NCBI GenBank assembly: GCA_009746045.1
Contig: RPFO01000256.1
Location: 293,501-357,500 of the forward strand
Length of the DNA stretch: 64,000 nucleotides
Origin: Mesostigma viride
Taxonomy: Eukaryota; Streptophyta; Mesostigmatophyceae; Mesostigmatales; Mesostigmataceae
Reading direction: 5' to 3'
Every line of letters begins with the position of its first letter. The first letter of the stretch is position 1. The notes below the pieces were generated by a model. It was not told the origin of the DNA, searched no databases, and saw only the letters and a list, made by a program, of their open reading frames with translations. The position numbers were made by a program, and so were the translations under genes. Positions 21,188 through 34,800 of the stretch are shown piece after piece.

Positions 21188-24100
21188 TCAAGCTAGGGTT
21201 GCTAAAGCTCCGCTGGCAGCTAGCTCGCGCAGGCATTGGCCTGCCGAAGCCGAGCGCGTCACCTTCATTACCGCGATGCCACGGTTCACGCTGTCTGCTG
21301 TCCTATTCCCCCGTCCTCGCCAGATGCCGCTATGCCCGCTCGTTCTCTGTGCGGGCGCAGACGAGCAAGGCAGGCACGGAGGGGAGAACAAGGCGTGTGG
21401 CACGTTCAGCTTGACAGGACATGGCCCCAAACCCAGGGACCCAGGCGGGCTGAGCGGGTCTTGCCCTACTGTCCTCCCCCTAGGCACCGGCCACTCAAAC
21501 CTGCCACCCCTAGGCGTACGTCCACCATCAAGCACAACCATGGACGGCGTTATCACACCCATTGCGTGAGCAATACCAGCCACCGCGAAGTTTGCTGGAA
21601 GTGCAAGACAGCCGAGCCCGAATGATCGCGCGGTGCTGGCTGCAGCAGCCCTGACATTGCGGCCTAGCTCCTCCACCTCCTCATTCGATCCGGCATCGCT
21701 CTCGGAGACACCGGTCCCTCGCTCACCTTCCACGCTCGCGCTACTGCCGACGGCACACCCGTTGCTAGGCGCGGCCGTGACCCTCAGATCGGCGGCGATG
21801 AGGATGTGATCTGATGGCTCGTCCGCGTTCGGGAACGGCCCCTTGACCTGCGAGCGATGAGGGAGCGGCTCCACGGCCTCCACCGCGATCCCGCTCGACA
21901 GAAAGATGTAGTCGAGCGTGTCGATGAAGGGCTCTTGCTCCTTGATCTTTGCAAAGTTTGTGAAGTCGGGCTCGGCGCCGTTGGCGACGGCGTACGCGCT
22001 GCGCAGGCCGCCGCCCTTCATGATCGGGCGCCAGGACTCCCAGGAGGGTGCGTCAGGGAATGCGGCGCTGGATTCGTCAAGGGAGCCTTGGATGATCATC
22101 TGCGATGCGGGCAGGTGATGTAAGGTAGGTTCAAAAATTGGTATCAAGAGAGAGTGAGAAAAGCCAATATGCGGCCAATATTTCCTGCACAAAATCCCAG
22201 GGTGGGAGACCAGCGGGTAGACATGACCCTCATACCCATACGTCCAGCATTGGTGTCTCATAAATAATTACTACTAGTATAAAATAATTAGGAGAATCAG
22301 TATGAAATAATTACTATCAGTACTCTACAATTTCTAGACGTAGCCTCAATCTCCACAGGATCAAGCTGCTTTCTGAAGTAAAAATTGCCGGCTCGCTACC
22401 TGTCAGCGCCTTGCGTGTACCCGTCGTATAGCTTAACTGTGTACATACCAAACGACCCGCTAGGCCGAGTGCCCACCTTGACACTGAAAGAAGTTGCAGG
22501 CGGGCTCGCATATAACAATCCTTCACCTAACTTGCCGGCACCCAAACTGCCAGCACCCACCTTGTAGCAGTCATCGCCGGGCTTGATGTTGAAGTCGCCA
22601 CCGAGCACAAACGGGTCCCCCCCCGCGACCTTGTGCATGTACTGCACCGCCATGGCCGCATGGATGGCCATCACCTGCGTGGCAGCAGGGGGTAGGTGAA
22701 GCACATAGGCGAGTTGCTATTGTTATTGTTATTCGCCATGGCTGCGTAGATGGCCATCACCTGCGGGGCAGCAGGGGATTGCAAGGAGCACGTTTGTTGC
22801 TTGTTATTCAAGTACTACTGACCAATGACTCGACACGCACATTCTTATTTCGCAACGGCTGGGCAGTGACGTGTGGACCTGCATCTGACTTGGGCAGATT
22901 TACAAGTCTAACAAAAAATATAATCCGCGCGAAAACCCCAGAATGCTATATAACATCCCAACCGACGCATGCGAATCTGATTAAGAACTAGTAGCACTGT
23001 GGTAACACCTGGGTGCAAACTGTGCGGGCAACAGTAATGCTTCCTCTGCCCTTCTAAGCCCTCCACATCTAATCATAGGTTGACAGCCGTTGCTTTGCCT
23101 TTCCCCCCCAAACCACGCACCTTCTCTCTCGAGAACACAAACCTTATAGTTCCAAACCACCTACCAAATGTAATACAGTGATACCTCTAAAGTCCCGGAC
23201 ACTGACCTACTATTTCGAAACCACACACCAAACCAAATGTGCTACAGTAATAATAAATGTGCCACTGTAGTAATAGCAACCAATACCAGATGTAGTACGG
23301 TACTAAACAAACCAAGGCGCAACCAACCTTCTCGTTCCAGTACACGCACGGCATGTGGTACGTGCCGACAACCAGCACGCCCCCGCTCTCTCTCTCCTTG
23401 AGCCGCACAAAAGCGATCACATTAAACCGGTTGCGCGAGTAGTCAAAGTGGTCCACTGGAGGCTCCGGCCGGCGCAGCACCCACTTGCCCAGCTTCCCTA
23501 GAGCCGTGAGGGGGGGGGACACCAGGGGGGAGACCAGGGACGTTACGGCGCGCAGCAGCGCGGGCGGCTGGTAGGGATTGCGGGGCCACTTGCGGGTGTC
23601 GGAGAGCCGCACGACCTCTGCACCCGTCAACTGCCACGCATCCACGAGATTGGACACATCAATTCACACCCCAATTCAGCGCATACTCTGGGTCTGTCAA
23701 CTGCCATGTGTCCATGAAATCGAACACATAGACCAACAAAGAACCAGCCCGTGTTCTGAGACGGCCCATAAGCTGAACGCAAGTCCATAATAATCAAACA
23801 CATAAATCAACCCAGATTATGTGTCGTTCAATTGCCACGTGGCCATCGCACTTGTCCCACACATACCCAACACAACCTCCACATGCGTCAGCTGCCGTGT
23901 GTTTTTGATTGAATCCGTGTTGAACTTATATCCCATGCATGTTCAACGCAAGCTCTATATCCATTTCAACACACCTGCAATGTCCCTCATCCGACATATC
24001 CTAGTTTCCTCACAAATTCGTCACAGATTCCAACACATAGTCAACACGTCTGTTGACAATTCTCTTCACGTCATACCCCGCATCTGCTATTTGCCACGCA

Positions 24101-24915
24101 TCGCAACGCAAAACTTGCATGAGAAGGTTAACAAACTAGGTCAGGGCTAACCGACTCCCTGGGAGAGGGGTGGCTCTCGCGAAGCCTAGAACATTAAACT
24201 TGAGTCAGCATCAAATGCGCGTTTGATGAAGGGAGCGTACCTCGTACTTGCCGTTTGGGAATGCCAGGGCCACGCCCATATACCCATTCTTCTTGTTTCC
24301 ATCTGTCACACAGCAAATCGATTTGGAAACGCAAGCCGGTATGTCCTCGAAAGTGCAATGAGCGCAATAAGGCACGTTGGATCGTGTATTAAAAATATTG
24401 GTAATGCCGGCGTGTCGTACACAGGGAGAAGCCCGCCATTCAACCAAAACAAAACTGCAATAGACGTTACGTGAGGCTCGCGATGCGCGCCCAAATGCGT
24501 GCACAAGTTCTCCGGGCTTACATGTGTCCGACAAAAACGTGTAGCTGCGCGTCTGAAAGAACACTAAGAATTTCCCGACCCAGTCGCGGCTGACCTCCTG
24601 CAGAAGGATAACTGCATCCTTCTCAATTTCGGCATCTAGCTTCTTCAGGATTTTCAACAAGCGATTTTCTGGCTTCAGGTGCTCCGGCTCGCATGCTGTG
24701 AAGTAGTCTGGGGGCGAGAGCGAGCTAGAGAGTACGTTGTAGCTCACGATGCGGTGTTTACTGTCCATTGCAGCGACACAAGAAGGCAATTCAGATGCGA
24801 AATTCTCCCAAATGCCACTCCGTGGCATGTGCTTTTGCTTGGAGCCAAACGCCGTCTCGTAGCATGTGCTCTGGAAAACAATTAGAACAGTAAGAGCGTG
24901 AAAGGAAAAGCGCAT
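21188..24915 (-). CDS. EEP-family (CCR4/endonuclease-exonuclease-phosphatase) hydrolase with signal-peptide-like start
   Basis: Metal-dependent phosphodiesterase fold; the substrate (RNA, DNA or phospho-compound) cannot be told. Exons on minus: 24522-24915, 24241-24302, 23328-23630, 22561-22674, 21188-22099. The frame is kept and gives 594 aa. Residues 1-24 (MRFSFHALTVLIVFQSTCYE..) look like a secretory or organelle-entry signal. Family motifs: SYNVLSS (N60), ILLQEVSRDW (E107), GTYHMPC (H244), GGDFNIKPGD (D280, N282), DTLDYIFLS (D354), PSDHILIAADL (D388, H389). The exon 3 donor is GTTGGT, a weak but valid GT. After about residue 400 a tail of some 195 aa, rich in Ser/Ala/Gly, shows no homology to the fold and may be lineage-specific or mis-predicted. 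Introns plus this motif spacing separate it from a LINE endonuclease. Divergent from secA. Confidence 0.85.
22700..22785 (-). repeat. Acceptor-side echo of EEP exon 4
   Basis: TAGATGGCCATCACCTGCGG at about 22747 copies the real acceptor region GGATGGCCATCACCTGCGTG at 22661-22680, including the following GGCAGCAGGGG. Offset is about 86 bp. Confidence 0.8.
23680..24110 (-). repeat. Acceptor-side echoes of EEP exon 3
   Basis: The exon 3 acceptor (plus strand GTCAACTGCCACGCATCCAC at 23626-23645) recurs as GTCAACTGCCATGTGTCCAT near 23696, TTCAATTGCCACGTGGCCAT near 23827 and GTCAGCTGCCGTGTG near 23887. A weak form (TATTTGCCACGCATC) is near 24088. All lie in the preceding intron. Confidence 0.75.
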
Positions 24916-24969
24916 GCCTCAAACGCGCGCCCCCGGTAACAGGGCGCAGCGGCCCGAAACGCGCATGCC

Positions 24970-24977
24970 TATTTAAA
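24970..24977 (-). promoter_or_regulatory. Possible TATA-like box for the EEP gene
   Basis: TTTAAATA on minus, about 55 bp upstream of the ATG at 24915, inside the 0.95 kb spacer shared with divergent secA. Position fits a core promoter with a very short 5' UTR. The assignment is by eye only. Confidence 0.3.
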
Positions 24978-25870
24978 GGCGTGCCTACAATTGGTCAAAG
25001 AGATTGCTGACGTTCTAGGCTTACAGCACTCCACCTTTTACGGAGTGTGATAGTTAAGACAGGATCATCAACCATCATCGTCAATTCTATAGCGTAAGAA
25101 ACACGCATCACCTGCGTGCTGCGTGGCTGCGTTCCTCGACCAGGCTTGAGAGTTGAGGCTAGGCGTGGCACACTGGCATGCCTACAAACCGCCGGCAATT
25201 CTGGCGGCAATTATAATTTGGCCCTGACTTGGCCCGAATGTGCTGCAGTACGTGAGTCAGTTAGTTAGTTAGGATCCAGTTAGTTGATTCCCACGGCGCA
25301 CATGGGCAGCAGAGTCTACTGTATAGTGGCCGTACGTGAGTACGGGGGAGGCAGGCTGCATGTTGGATATCGCCTGTTCTTCGCCTGTTCTTCGCCTGTT
25401 CTTCGCCTGTTGCTGCTTTCCGGCAAATCTGCACGTGGTCCCTGCGTGGTCTCTTACCGATGATGGCGCATGGCGACTCGTGGCAACTTCCGCCAGTTGT
25501 TTGTAGTAAGCGGTATCTTAATGTACGTGCAATGCTAGCAAGCAACCAATTGTTGATGAGTTATCTCGTTCCTGGCTGAAATTCAGCTGTTGTTTACAAT
25601 CAGTTTCGCTTACATAGGTGCCTCTCGTTTCGATGATCCCGTGATCCGGGATTACATTGTGAGCTGACTTGACCAGGTACAAACGTCCGCGTGGCAGCGC
25701 CCAGCACTAGGAAAAAAGTATGGGCGTGCTGCCAAGGAACTGGCATCTCCAACCTCCATACTCTCTATTCACCGGCCACGACAGACATTATCCCGTGCGA
25801 TGTAGGAAGGACCGGCATCGCCGACTTGACTAGAGTGGCCATTTGCTCTCGTAGAGGCGTGAAGGCCACC

Positions 25871-28814
25871 ATGGAAACGGTGACGGTTCCCCGATGTCTG
25901 TCAGCTAGCATCGCCAGTTCGGCAGGTCTCGCAGCTACTTCGCGCAGGGCCTCGAGTTTGACCCCACAAGTTGTAGTGCCAGGTTACAACGGCTTGCGGC
26001 CGGCCCAATTTAATCCTCAATCATCCCCGGAGGCTTTTGTCAGTGCGCAGCGTGATAGGCCTCATCTCCCTTACAAGGGCAGAGTGCAGCCATGTACAGC
26101 TCTGTTTGGTGGTTTGAGTAATCTCTTCGAAGGCGGGAGCACGCCGGAGGGCACTAAGAAAAAGTACGCCGGTCGCGTGGCCGAGATTAATGCTCTCGAG
26201 AATTCGCTGGTAAACTTGACCGATGAACAGCTCCGCGGGAAAACGGTCGAGCTTAAGGCAAAACTGAACAATGGCGCTACGCTTGACTCCATAGCAAAGG
26301 TAGGGACAAGTATAGCTGGAACGCACGCAAGAGTAATTATAGCGGCATGTATATCGAGATAGCTGGTACTCGTTTTTATAAAACATAAATTAATGTTGGC
26401 AGTTGCGGCTTGTTTCTCGTTTGACAGGAAGCGTTTGCCGTCGTCAGGGAGGCCTCCAAGCGAGTGCTGGGGCTCCGGCCATTCGACGTGCAGCTGATTG
26501 GTGAGTTTTCTATGTTCACCCCCTTCTGTTGTGTCAATGCAATTAAACTCACTTCGAAGGAAGTTGTTTTTTGCGAGATGCCCTGGCGTCTATAATTTCT
26601 CTCATTGCCTCACTTACAGCCACATTTTTCTGGCAACCTCCCTGCGTATCACCCCACAACCCATGTATCAATCCCAATATTTTTTCCCTCAAGGACCAAT
26701 GCCGTCCTTTTCGCGACTCTCATCCCCACTGTCTCTGAAAAATTGACACGACATTGTGGTTACATAATGTCGCATTTTTTGCCACCATTCCAGTCAGTCT
26801 GCTCGTGCTTCGCCTGAATTCTGGTTGCCACAGAATTCAGGGTCGTTGCGAACCAGATACCCATGCAAAGTCTGTATGCCTGGTCTGGCACCCCTCTATC
26901 TACCTCTTCCTTAGAATGACGAGTCTGATTTTAAAAGTGCGACATTCGTTGCCGGCTGCAAATACAGCATCCCTTCCTTCCCTCTCCCACTTTCCACCCC
27001 CATGTTTTTTCAATTTCTTTTTTCGGATGTTGCTTATCCCTTTTCCTGGTATAGACATCACATTTTCCATTTCTGGATAATTCACTTTCCATTGTTCATG
27101 GTCCGTCTTTCATTTTTATAATATATTATTTTCCATTTATTCATGTTCCATTTTCCATTGTGGACGTATCGTTGCGCCAGGTGGCATGCTCCTGCACGAG
27201 GGCCGCATCGCCGAGATGAAGACAGGAGAAGGCAAGACGCTGGTGGCCGTGCTGCCCGCGTACCTCAACGCGCTCACGGGCAAGGGCGTGCACGTGGTCA
27301 CCGTCAACGACTACCTCGCGCGCAGGGACTGCGAGTGGGTTGGGCAGGTGCACCGCTACCTGGGACTCCAGGTCGGCCTCATTCAGGGTGAGTCCTATCT
27401 GTGCTTGCCCTCATCCAGGGTGAGTCCCCATTTGTGATTGGTCTCATTCAGGGAAAGTCATTTTTTTAATAGCCTCATCTGGACTGCTGCATCGCAGGGC
27501 AATTGGGTAGACACGTTTGGGTTCCAATGTTCCAGGGGGTGAGCGCCACTTGTACAATTGTTTGCTATTCTTACATGTTCACCCTGGAGTATTACCCTCA
27601 TTCGTGACCCTATCTTGACCCCATGTCTGCGTTCGCCTGTGCCCCTTTTTGCCCTCCTCTCCCCCCCCCGTTGCCCCACATTGCAACCTATTTTTCCCCC
27701 CCACAGCCGGCATGGATGACGCGGAGCGCCGCGCGAGCTACCTGTGCGACGTCACGTACGTCACCAACAGCGAGCTGGGCTTTGACTATCTGCGCGACAA
27801 CCTGGCGCAGGTGAGGGGAGGGGCAGAAGCATGACGTATGATATGTGACCTGCTTGCTCCACCGCGAGTGCGGATTTGACTATCTGTGCGGATTCGACTA
27901 TCTGGCGCAGGTAAAAACAAAGTATGGGAACCAATGGAGAAATGGGAGATGCTGACAACGGAAGAAGCAGAAGGCGGAGCGAGGGGGGACATGGGTAGGG
28001 GGCATGGGTAGTTTATTGCACGACAACCTGGCACGGGTGATGTATAGTATAGTAGTGGGTCCACGGGTATAGTAAAGTAGTGGGTCCACGCGTATAGTAT
28101 AGTAGTGGGTCCACGGGTATAGTATTGTAGTGGGTCCACGGGTATAGTATAGTAGTGGGTCCACGGGTATAGTGTTGTAGTGGGTCCACGCGTATAGTAT
28201 AGTGGTGGGTCCACACGTATAGTATAGTAGTGGGTCCACGTGTATAGTGTTGTAGTGGGTCCACACGTATAGTATAGTGGTGGGTCCACGCGTATAGTAT
28301 AGTGGTGGGTCCACGGGTATAGTATAGTAGTGGGTCCACCGGAATGCCGTGGCAGCAAGTGCGCTACGGATGCCTCTGCCAGCTTGCCACCTTGCCATCA
28401 AATGAACATGGACTCCTCACCGCATGTAGTTCATGGTTCGTACTACATTGCACGTGTTTAGGCATCTTCTTTGAAGGACCACTCCGTGTTTGTTCATCCC
28501 CCGCCTCCCCCCCCCTCATCCCCCCCCCTGCGCTTTTCTGCCATTCAATTTCTGCTTTTCTACCATTCATCACTCCATCCCACCGTGTACACTAGTGTGT
28601 ACACCTCCCTCCTTGCTCTTAACCAACTTCTGTCTTTTTTTGCAAACCACCTGCACTTCCTTCGTTTCGTTTCCTCCTCTTGTTCACTTGCCCATGTTCT
28701 TCCGTTGATCTGTTGTCCCTGGCTTTTTAAAACATTATATATTTATTTGTCTTTTCTCTTGTCTCGCTCGACCCAGACGGCGGACGAGCTGGTTCTCCGC
28801 CCCTTCAATTACTG

Positions 28815-28847
<33 letters not shown>

Positions 28848-31800
28848 CGAGGCACGCACGCCGCTCATCATCTCGGGCACCGCAGCCAAGCCGAGCGAGC
28901 GCTACGTCAAGGCCGCCAAGATCGCCTCTGCGTTTGAGCGCGACGTGCATTACAAGGTGGGGGAGTGTAGCCACAGGAACTTGGACAGCGACTAGAGGGA
29001 GGGTGGGAGGGAGGGAGGGAGGGAGGGAGGGAGGGAGGGTGGGAGGGAGGGAGGGAGGGAGGGAGGGAGGGAGGGAGGGAGGGAGGGAGGGAGGGAGGGA
29101 GGGAGGGAGGGAGGGAGGGAGGGAGGGAGGAGGGAGGGAGGGAGGGAGGGAGGGAGGGAGGGAGGGAGGGAGGGAGGGTGACCAGACGGTGGCCGAGATA
29201 GTGAGTGCAAAGAGCGAGCGCGAGGTGGGAAGGTCACTCAGATATGCCGCCGCGTTGGAGCGCGACACGCACTGCGAGGTTGGTCATCATGTGTGTGGGG
29301 GGGGGAGAAGATGGGAGGAAATGACAGGTCACTGTCCAGAATGATGGTAATTGAACAGAATGAGAGAGGGGGGGCACACAGTGAGTGTGTACAGCGAGCA
29401 ATACGCAAAGACCGCGTAGGAGCGCAACGTGCACTGCGAGGTTAGGACCACGGGCCCAGGAAGGGGGAGGGCAGGGAGGGGGAGGCTAAAGAGATATTGG
29501 CTTGTTGGTGATAGTAGCTTTGGAGATTAGAGTGACAACGTGGCTAGATTGTGGTTTTTTACTTGCCTGCTTGAATGCTTGTATGTTGTGGTGCTTGACG
29601 CACTTGGCTGCGCACTCTCCGTGCCTCTCTGGATGCCGCTTTTCTTGCCCCTTTTTATGCCCCTTTCCACGCCCCTTTTCATCCCCCTTTGCATGGCCTT
29701 GCCCCTTGGCATGCCCCTTACCTTGCCTCATGCAATGTTTTTTGCAATGGCCCTTGCCATGCCCCATGCCGTCCCCCTTTCCACGCCGCTTCCCCCCACC
29801 CATTCTGTGTTGCCCCTTTCAATGCCTCTTGCCCTGCGCAGGTGGAGGAGAAGCAGAAGCAGATCATCTTGACCGAGGAGGGCTATGAGGCTGCCGAGGA
29901 CATCCTGCAGGTATGCACTCCCTACGCACACGGGCGATTCCTCTTGACGATCACTACCTGCGCACACGGGCCGTACACACGGGCCGTACGCAGTACCTAC
30001 GCACACGGGCTGTGCACTCTTGAAGGGCACTACCAGGATCAGAACGCAGTAGTATGCATCTAAAAAGAGCACTGCTAGAGTTTGATCACACGAGTCGTTA
30101 CGTTCAAGAAATGATAACTAGGATGTGAACGCAGCAGTCAGCATGCTGTCAGAAAGAGCACCGCTAGAGGTTCAACACACTAGTCGTACGTTCAAAGAAT
30201 AACTACTAGGATTTGTGCGTGGTAATCGTATGCTTCAAAAGAGTACTACTAGTATTCGAGCGCAGTAGTTGTAGTGGCCGCGCAGGTGCGCACTTGTTGT
30301 GGCGGCCGCGTGCCCCTGTATCACACACTGCACCTCGGCAGGCACGGGCGGCTATGTACTGACCATTGCCGGTAGTGAGTCCACACGCTATAGTGTGTTG
30401 TTGCACACTACGTAGCATAAGTGATGCCTGGCAGTTGGCTCGAGGCAGCTGCTTTGTCCCAGTGCTTTCCCCAGAGCCTGCCTAAACTTGCTGCAACCCC
30501 ATCCACCCATTTTACTAGGATTGCCCCGGCCATGAGATCTGAAGACGGCTGCCTAACTGAACCGCACCTACCAGAAGGCTGTTGCAAGCCTACCTGTGAA
30601 CCGCCATGTGCAAGTTCGACCGGCCAACTGGTACCCCCTGCGACGTAGACACCGCGTGACCACCCCCTTGTGTCCCCAGTGAGGTGTGTAGCATACCTAC
30701 GCGCGCCACTGAACTAACGATTCCTCCGCTGCACGACCTTTTTAATGCTGCCCCTGTGAAGCCTGCCGGCGATCTGGCCCTCGGGAACCTAAACTGCGAT
30801 TTCTGCCCGTGAACCAGCCCATGCCATCCCTGCCTGCAAGCTGATCATGCCTCGTCAAAGGCGTTCCCCGTGCCCCCGGAGTATAATGTCCCAGGAACCC
30901 CTGTTCCTTGGCCCAGAATTTCGTTTCCCAGGAACCCCCTTTTAATGGTCTAGGTGAGGGACCTGTAGAACCAACTGCTGGAGGTGTGTGATCCATACAA
31001 CCTCGAACATAATTCATGGTGCGCCCCGGTGCCCCCCCCTGCGTAATTGAGAACCTGCACACCCTTTCCGTGGCGGATGCATGCGCAGGTGACGGACCTG
31101 TACAACCCGCGCGAGCAGTGGGCCATGTACCTGATCAACGCGCTCAAGGCCAAGGAGCTGCAGAAGCGCGACGTCAACTACATCGTGCGCGGAGACGAGA
31201 TATTGATCGTCGACGAGTTCACCGGACGTGTGCTGCCGGTGCGTACAAGTCTAGGCTACACGCTTGTGCGTGTGGTTTCTGTGCGTGTGTACCGAAAGAG
31301 TCATGCGGTAGAATGGGTCACGTGAGTGGTCTTCGACGACATCAGTGTGTGAGCGAAGAGATCTTGCGCGTGCTGCCGGTAGGTGCGCATTTTGGATGGT
31401 TGTGGGGAAGTACCTACTTGATGGAGAAGTCATGCGCACAGACATGTCCACCGAGCGTGTGCTGCCTATATGTACGCATTAGAATCCACTGTACAACTCA
31501 CTCGATGCAAGTTTCTTTTTACATCCGCGGTAATAATAACATTGGTTACACTGCTAGATGCTGATTGCATTTGACTTCTTGCCTCCTCCTCGCCACTCCA
31601 TTGTGTGCTGCCAACCGCGCCTGTCCCCCAGGGCCGCCGCTGGGGCGAGGGCCTTCACCAGGCGGTGGAGGCCAAGGAGGGCGTCAAGATCCAGAACGAG
31701 ACCGTCACGCTCGCGTCTATCACCTACCAGAACTTCTTCCTGCAGGTGGGGTTTTCACCTACCAGAACTTCTTCCTGCAGGTGACATCTAGAGCCTGCAC

Positions 31801-34800
31801 AGCAGGACCACTGCAGCCGCCCATCCCACATGTTTGCTTCCCATCCCACAGGTTTGCTTCCCATCCCACAGGTTTGCTTCCCATGCCCACGCTGCATCCT
31901 CCCATTCCCACACTTTCCCCTTTTATATCGGCTTTTCCCTGCAGATGCGCCTACTCGCATCCCATGCTTGCTCCCTTAGCTTCACTTACTAGCACAGAAA
32001 CAGCGTAGCAACGTTGTACTAGTGTACCAGGCTTTGACCAGGTAACTATATATTTGCATATTCAATAGTCATGTATTGTAGACTGAAGTCTAACTACAAA
32101 AGTCTTTGGGGTGGGGGCCAAGAGGTAGGTGATACGCGGACGCCAGCTCTGCAGAATTCTGTTGTAAACATATTTCCCCTTGGTCAGCTTTGCTCAATCC
32201 ATTTTCTGCTCAGGCAGCTCCATTAAAGATATCATTGGAGACCTTTCCCCTAACATGATGTATAGTAAGCTTTCCCTTTTTACTGCCCATAGAACATGCT
32301 GGAACTAGAACGCAGTGACAGCTAGCTTGCCACCCACATGGCAGCTGCAAACGCTGGCTGCTCCCTTTCCCGTCACAGGCCATTTTCCCAGTTTCTGCCA
32401 TGTTGCAGTGTTATGTTGGAAATTTTTGCGTTGCTCATTCTTTGGTGGTAAGTGCGTGCCCTGCATAGTGTGCGTTGTGGCTTGTTATATGCCTATTGGG
32501 CCCTATTTGCCCATTTTGCCAGCAATGTGCTCACTTCTTTTCCCCCTGTCCATTGGCTGCTGTGTGTTTTTTTTCCCTCTCTTCTTTTTCCCTCCCCCCA
32601 CCCCCTCCCTCCTCTTCTCAATATTTTTCGACCTCTATTTCCACGCCTTTCCCCCGCTCTTGGCCCCCCCAACCCCCTCCACTGTCCCTCCCACACACAC
32701 ACACACCGTTTTCCCTCTCCCTCTCCCTCTCCCTCTCCCTATCTCCCTCTCCATCCCTCCCCCCCCCTCCTCCCCCTCTCCCCACCTTTCTTTCTCCACC
32801 CCTTCCCCCTCCACTGTCCACCTCCCCCCCCCCTCTCTCTCTGCCCCCCCACTCTATGTTTTCCCTTGACATCTCATGTTACGTTTGCCAGTACCCCAAG
32901 ATGTCCGGCATGACGGGCACGGCAGCCACCGAGAAGAAGGAGTTCAAGAACATCTACAACCTGGAGGTGGACGTGGTGCCCACCAACCGCACGATGACGC
33001 GCAAGGACTACTCGGACGTGGTCTACCGCGTGCCCGAGGGCAAGTGGAACGCCGTGGTCAAGGAGGTGGGTGAAGGGGGCCCGTTTGCTGAGGAGAGCAA
33101 GGGGATGTGGGTGGGAGGGAGCAAATGGACAAGGCGGTTGGCGTAGAGGGAGGAAAAGGGCACCATGGTTGTCACAGCACAGGGAGGAGACCAAGTGCAG
33201 CTGGGTGGAGGAGTGAGTTGGGGAGGTGGGGCCGGGGGAAGGTGGAGCATTGACAGTTAGGTTATTGAGGGAGTTCCTGAGGTGGAGGGGGCGGGGAATC
33301 AATTGGGGAGGATAGCGAATGGAGGTCGGTGGGTGAGGGAGGAAAGGGAGGAGGGGGGGGGGGGGGGGGGGGGCGCAAAGGGAGGGTTGACAATCTGGTG
33401 ACTATGATGAATTACCCCCTGAGGTGGGTGGAGCACTTCAACCATTCTTTGCCCCTTTACTTTTGCGTCCAGTTATGCACCCAGGTGTGATCCAGGTGGA
33501 GCGCGTGCACAAGGTGGGTCGGTGCGGTCCAGATAGAACACACCAAGTTGGTGAATCAGGTATCCAGTATTCAATACCTAACAGATCCATGATGTTCATG
33601 AATTAATAAGATATATTTACTATGTATGTAGTATATATTTATGTGATGCTCAGTAGTAAATTTATATGATGCAAGCTATCTCCCCCCCCCCCCCCCCCCC
33701 TCTCCGCCATTTGCCCCTTGCCCAGTTGCCTGCACTAGACGCGGTCGTTACCTCAGGCGTCCAAGACCTTGCCAGATTTTAATTTAAACTCTTCCCTTGT
33801 TGCTCTCTTCCCAGGTGGAGCGCATGCACAAGAGCGGGCGGCCCGTGCTGGTGGGCACCACAAGCGTCGAGACCAGCGAGATGCTGTCCGGCTTGCTCAA
33901 GGAGATCGGCATCAAGCACCAGGTATATAGCAGTGGTCAAACAGGGACAGCGGCTGCTAATTATCAATGAGAGGCGAGCAAGATGCTGTCTGGCCTGCTC
34001 AAAGAGACCAGCACGAGCACCAGGTATATAGCAGTGGTCAAATAGGGACCGTAGTTGCTAGTAGTAATAAAGCAAAGAACATGTAGATGGGTGCCTTAAC
34101 TCCTAAGCATTTGCTGCAGCACGACTGCTCATTCTTGCCTCCTGCCCCCCTTCATCTCTGGTTCAAGGGTGCTTCACACCAAGCCTGAGGACAGCGTGTG
34201 GTTTGTCATCCCCCCTTTGCTTGCCCTGCTGCCCTGCTGCCCTGCTGCGTGCACCCCTGGCCGCGTCTCAAGCCCGCCCCTATCCGCCAGGGCCCGATGC
34301 CAGCCGGAGAACGAGATTCCTAGTTCTTTCTAGTTGATCCCTCGTTCTCTCTAGTTGATCCCTAGCTCTTTCTAGCTGATTCCTAGTCCTTTCTACTTAA
34401 TCCCTAGTTCGTTCTAGTTTATTCCTAGCGTTTCTAGCTTATTCCTAGTTCTTTCTAGTCGGTTCCTAATTCTTTCTAGTTGATTCCTAACTCTTCTGGC
34501 CCTCTTGCTGCTTTTTGCTCTTGCTTTTCCCCTCCTTAATGCATCGTTTAAGGTGGTGGGCATGCCCAAGAATGTTGTGTGATTATAGGCACAGAACATG
34601 GGTGGGTGCTGCAGCGATCCCTAGTTCCTGCTGCACGGCTGCGTGACGCTGTGCCTAGCCCATCTCTGCCAGGTGCTGAAAACTAATTCAGAGAACATGG
34701 CTGGTGACGGATGCAGAACATGGTTGGTTGCGGATCCACGTCCTAGGTCTGCTACACTGCTGCATACGCTTTTAAAAAAGGAAACTATGATCATAATCGA

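Noticed and set aside
21188-24915. EEP gene as the endonuclease domain of the nearby LINE
   Set aside because: It has four introns, a signal-like N-terminus and CCR4-type motif spacing, is on the opposite strand to the LINE RT, and is not fused to an RT.
28036-28340. CRISPR-like regular repeats here and at 35346-35715
   Set aside because: Units abut without unique spacers and lie in introns of a eukaryotic gene; they are minisatellites.
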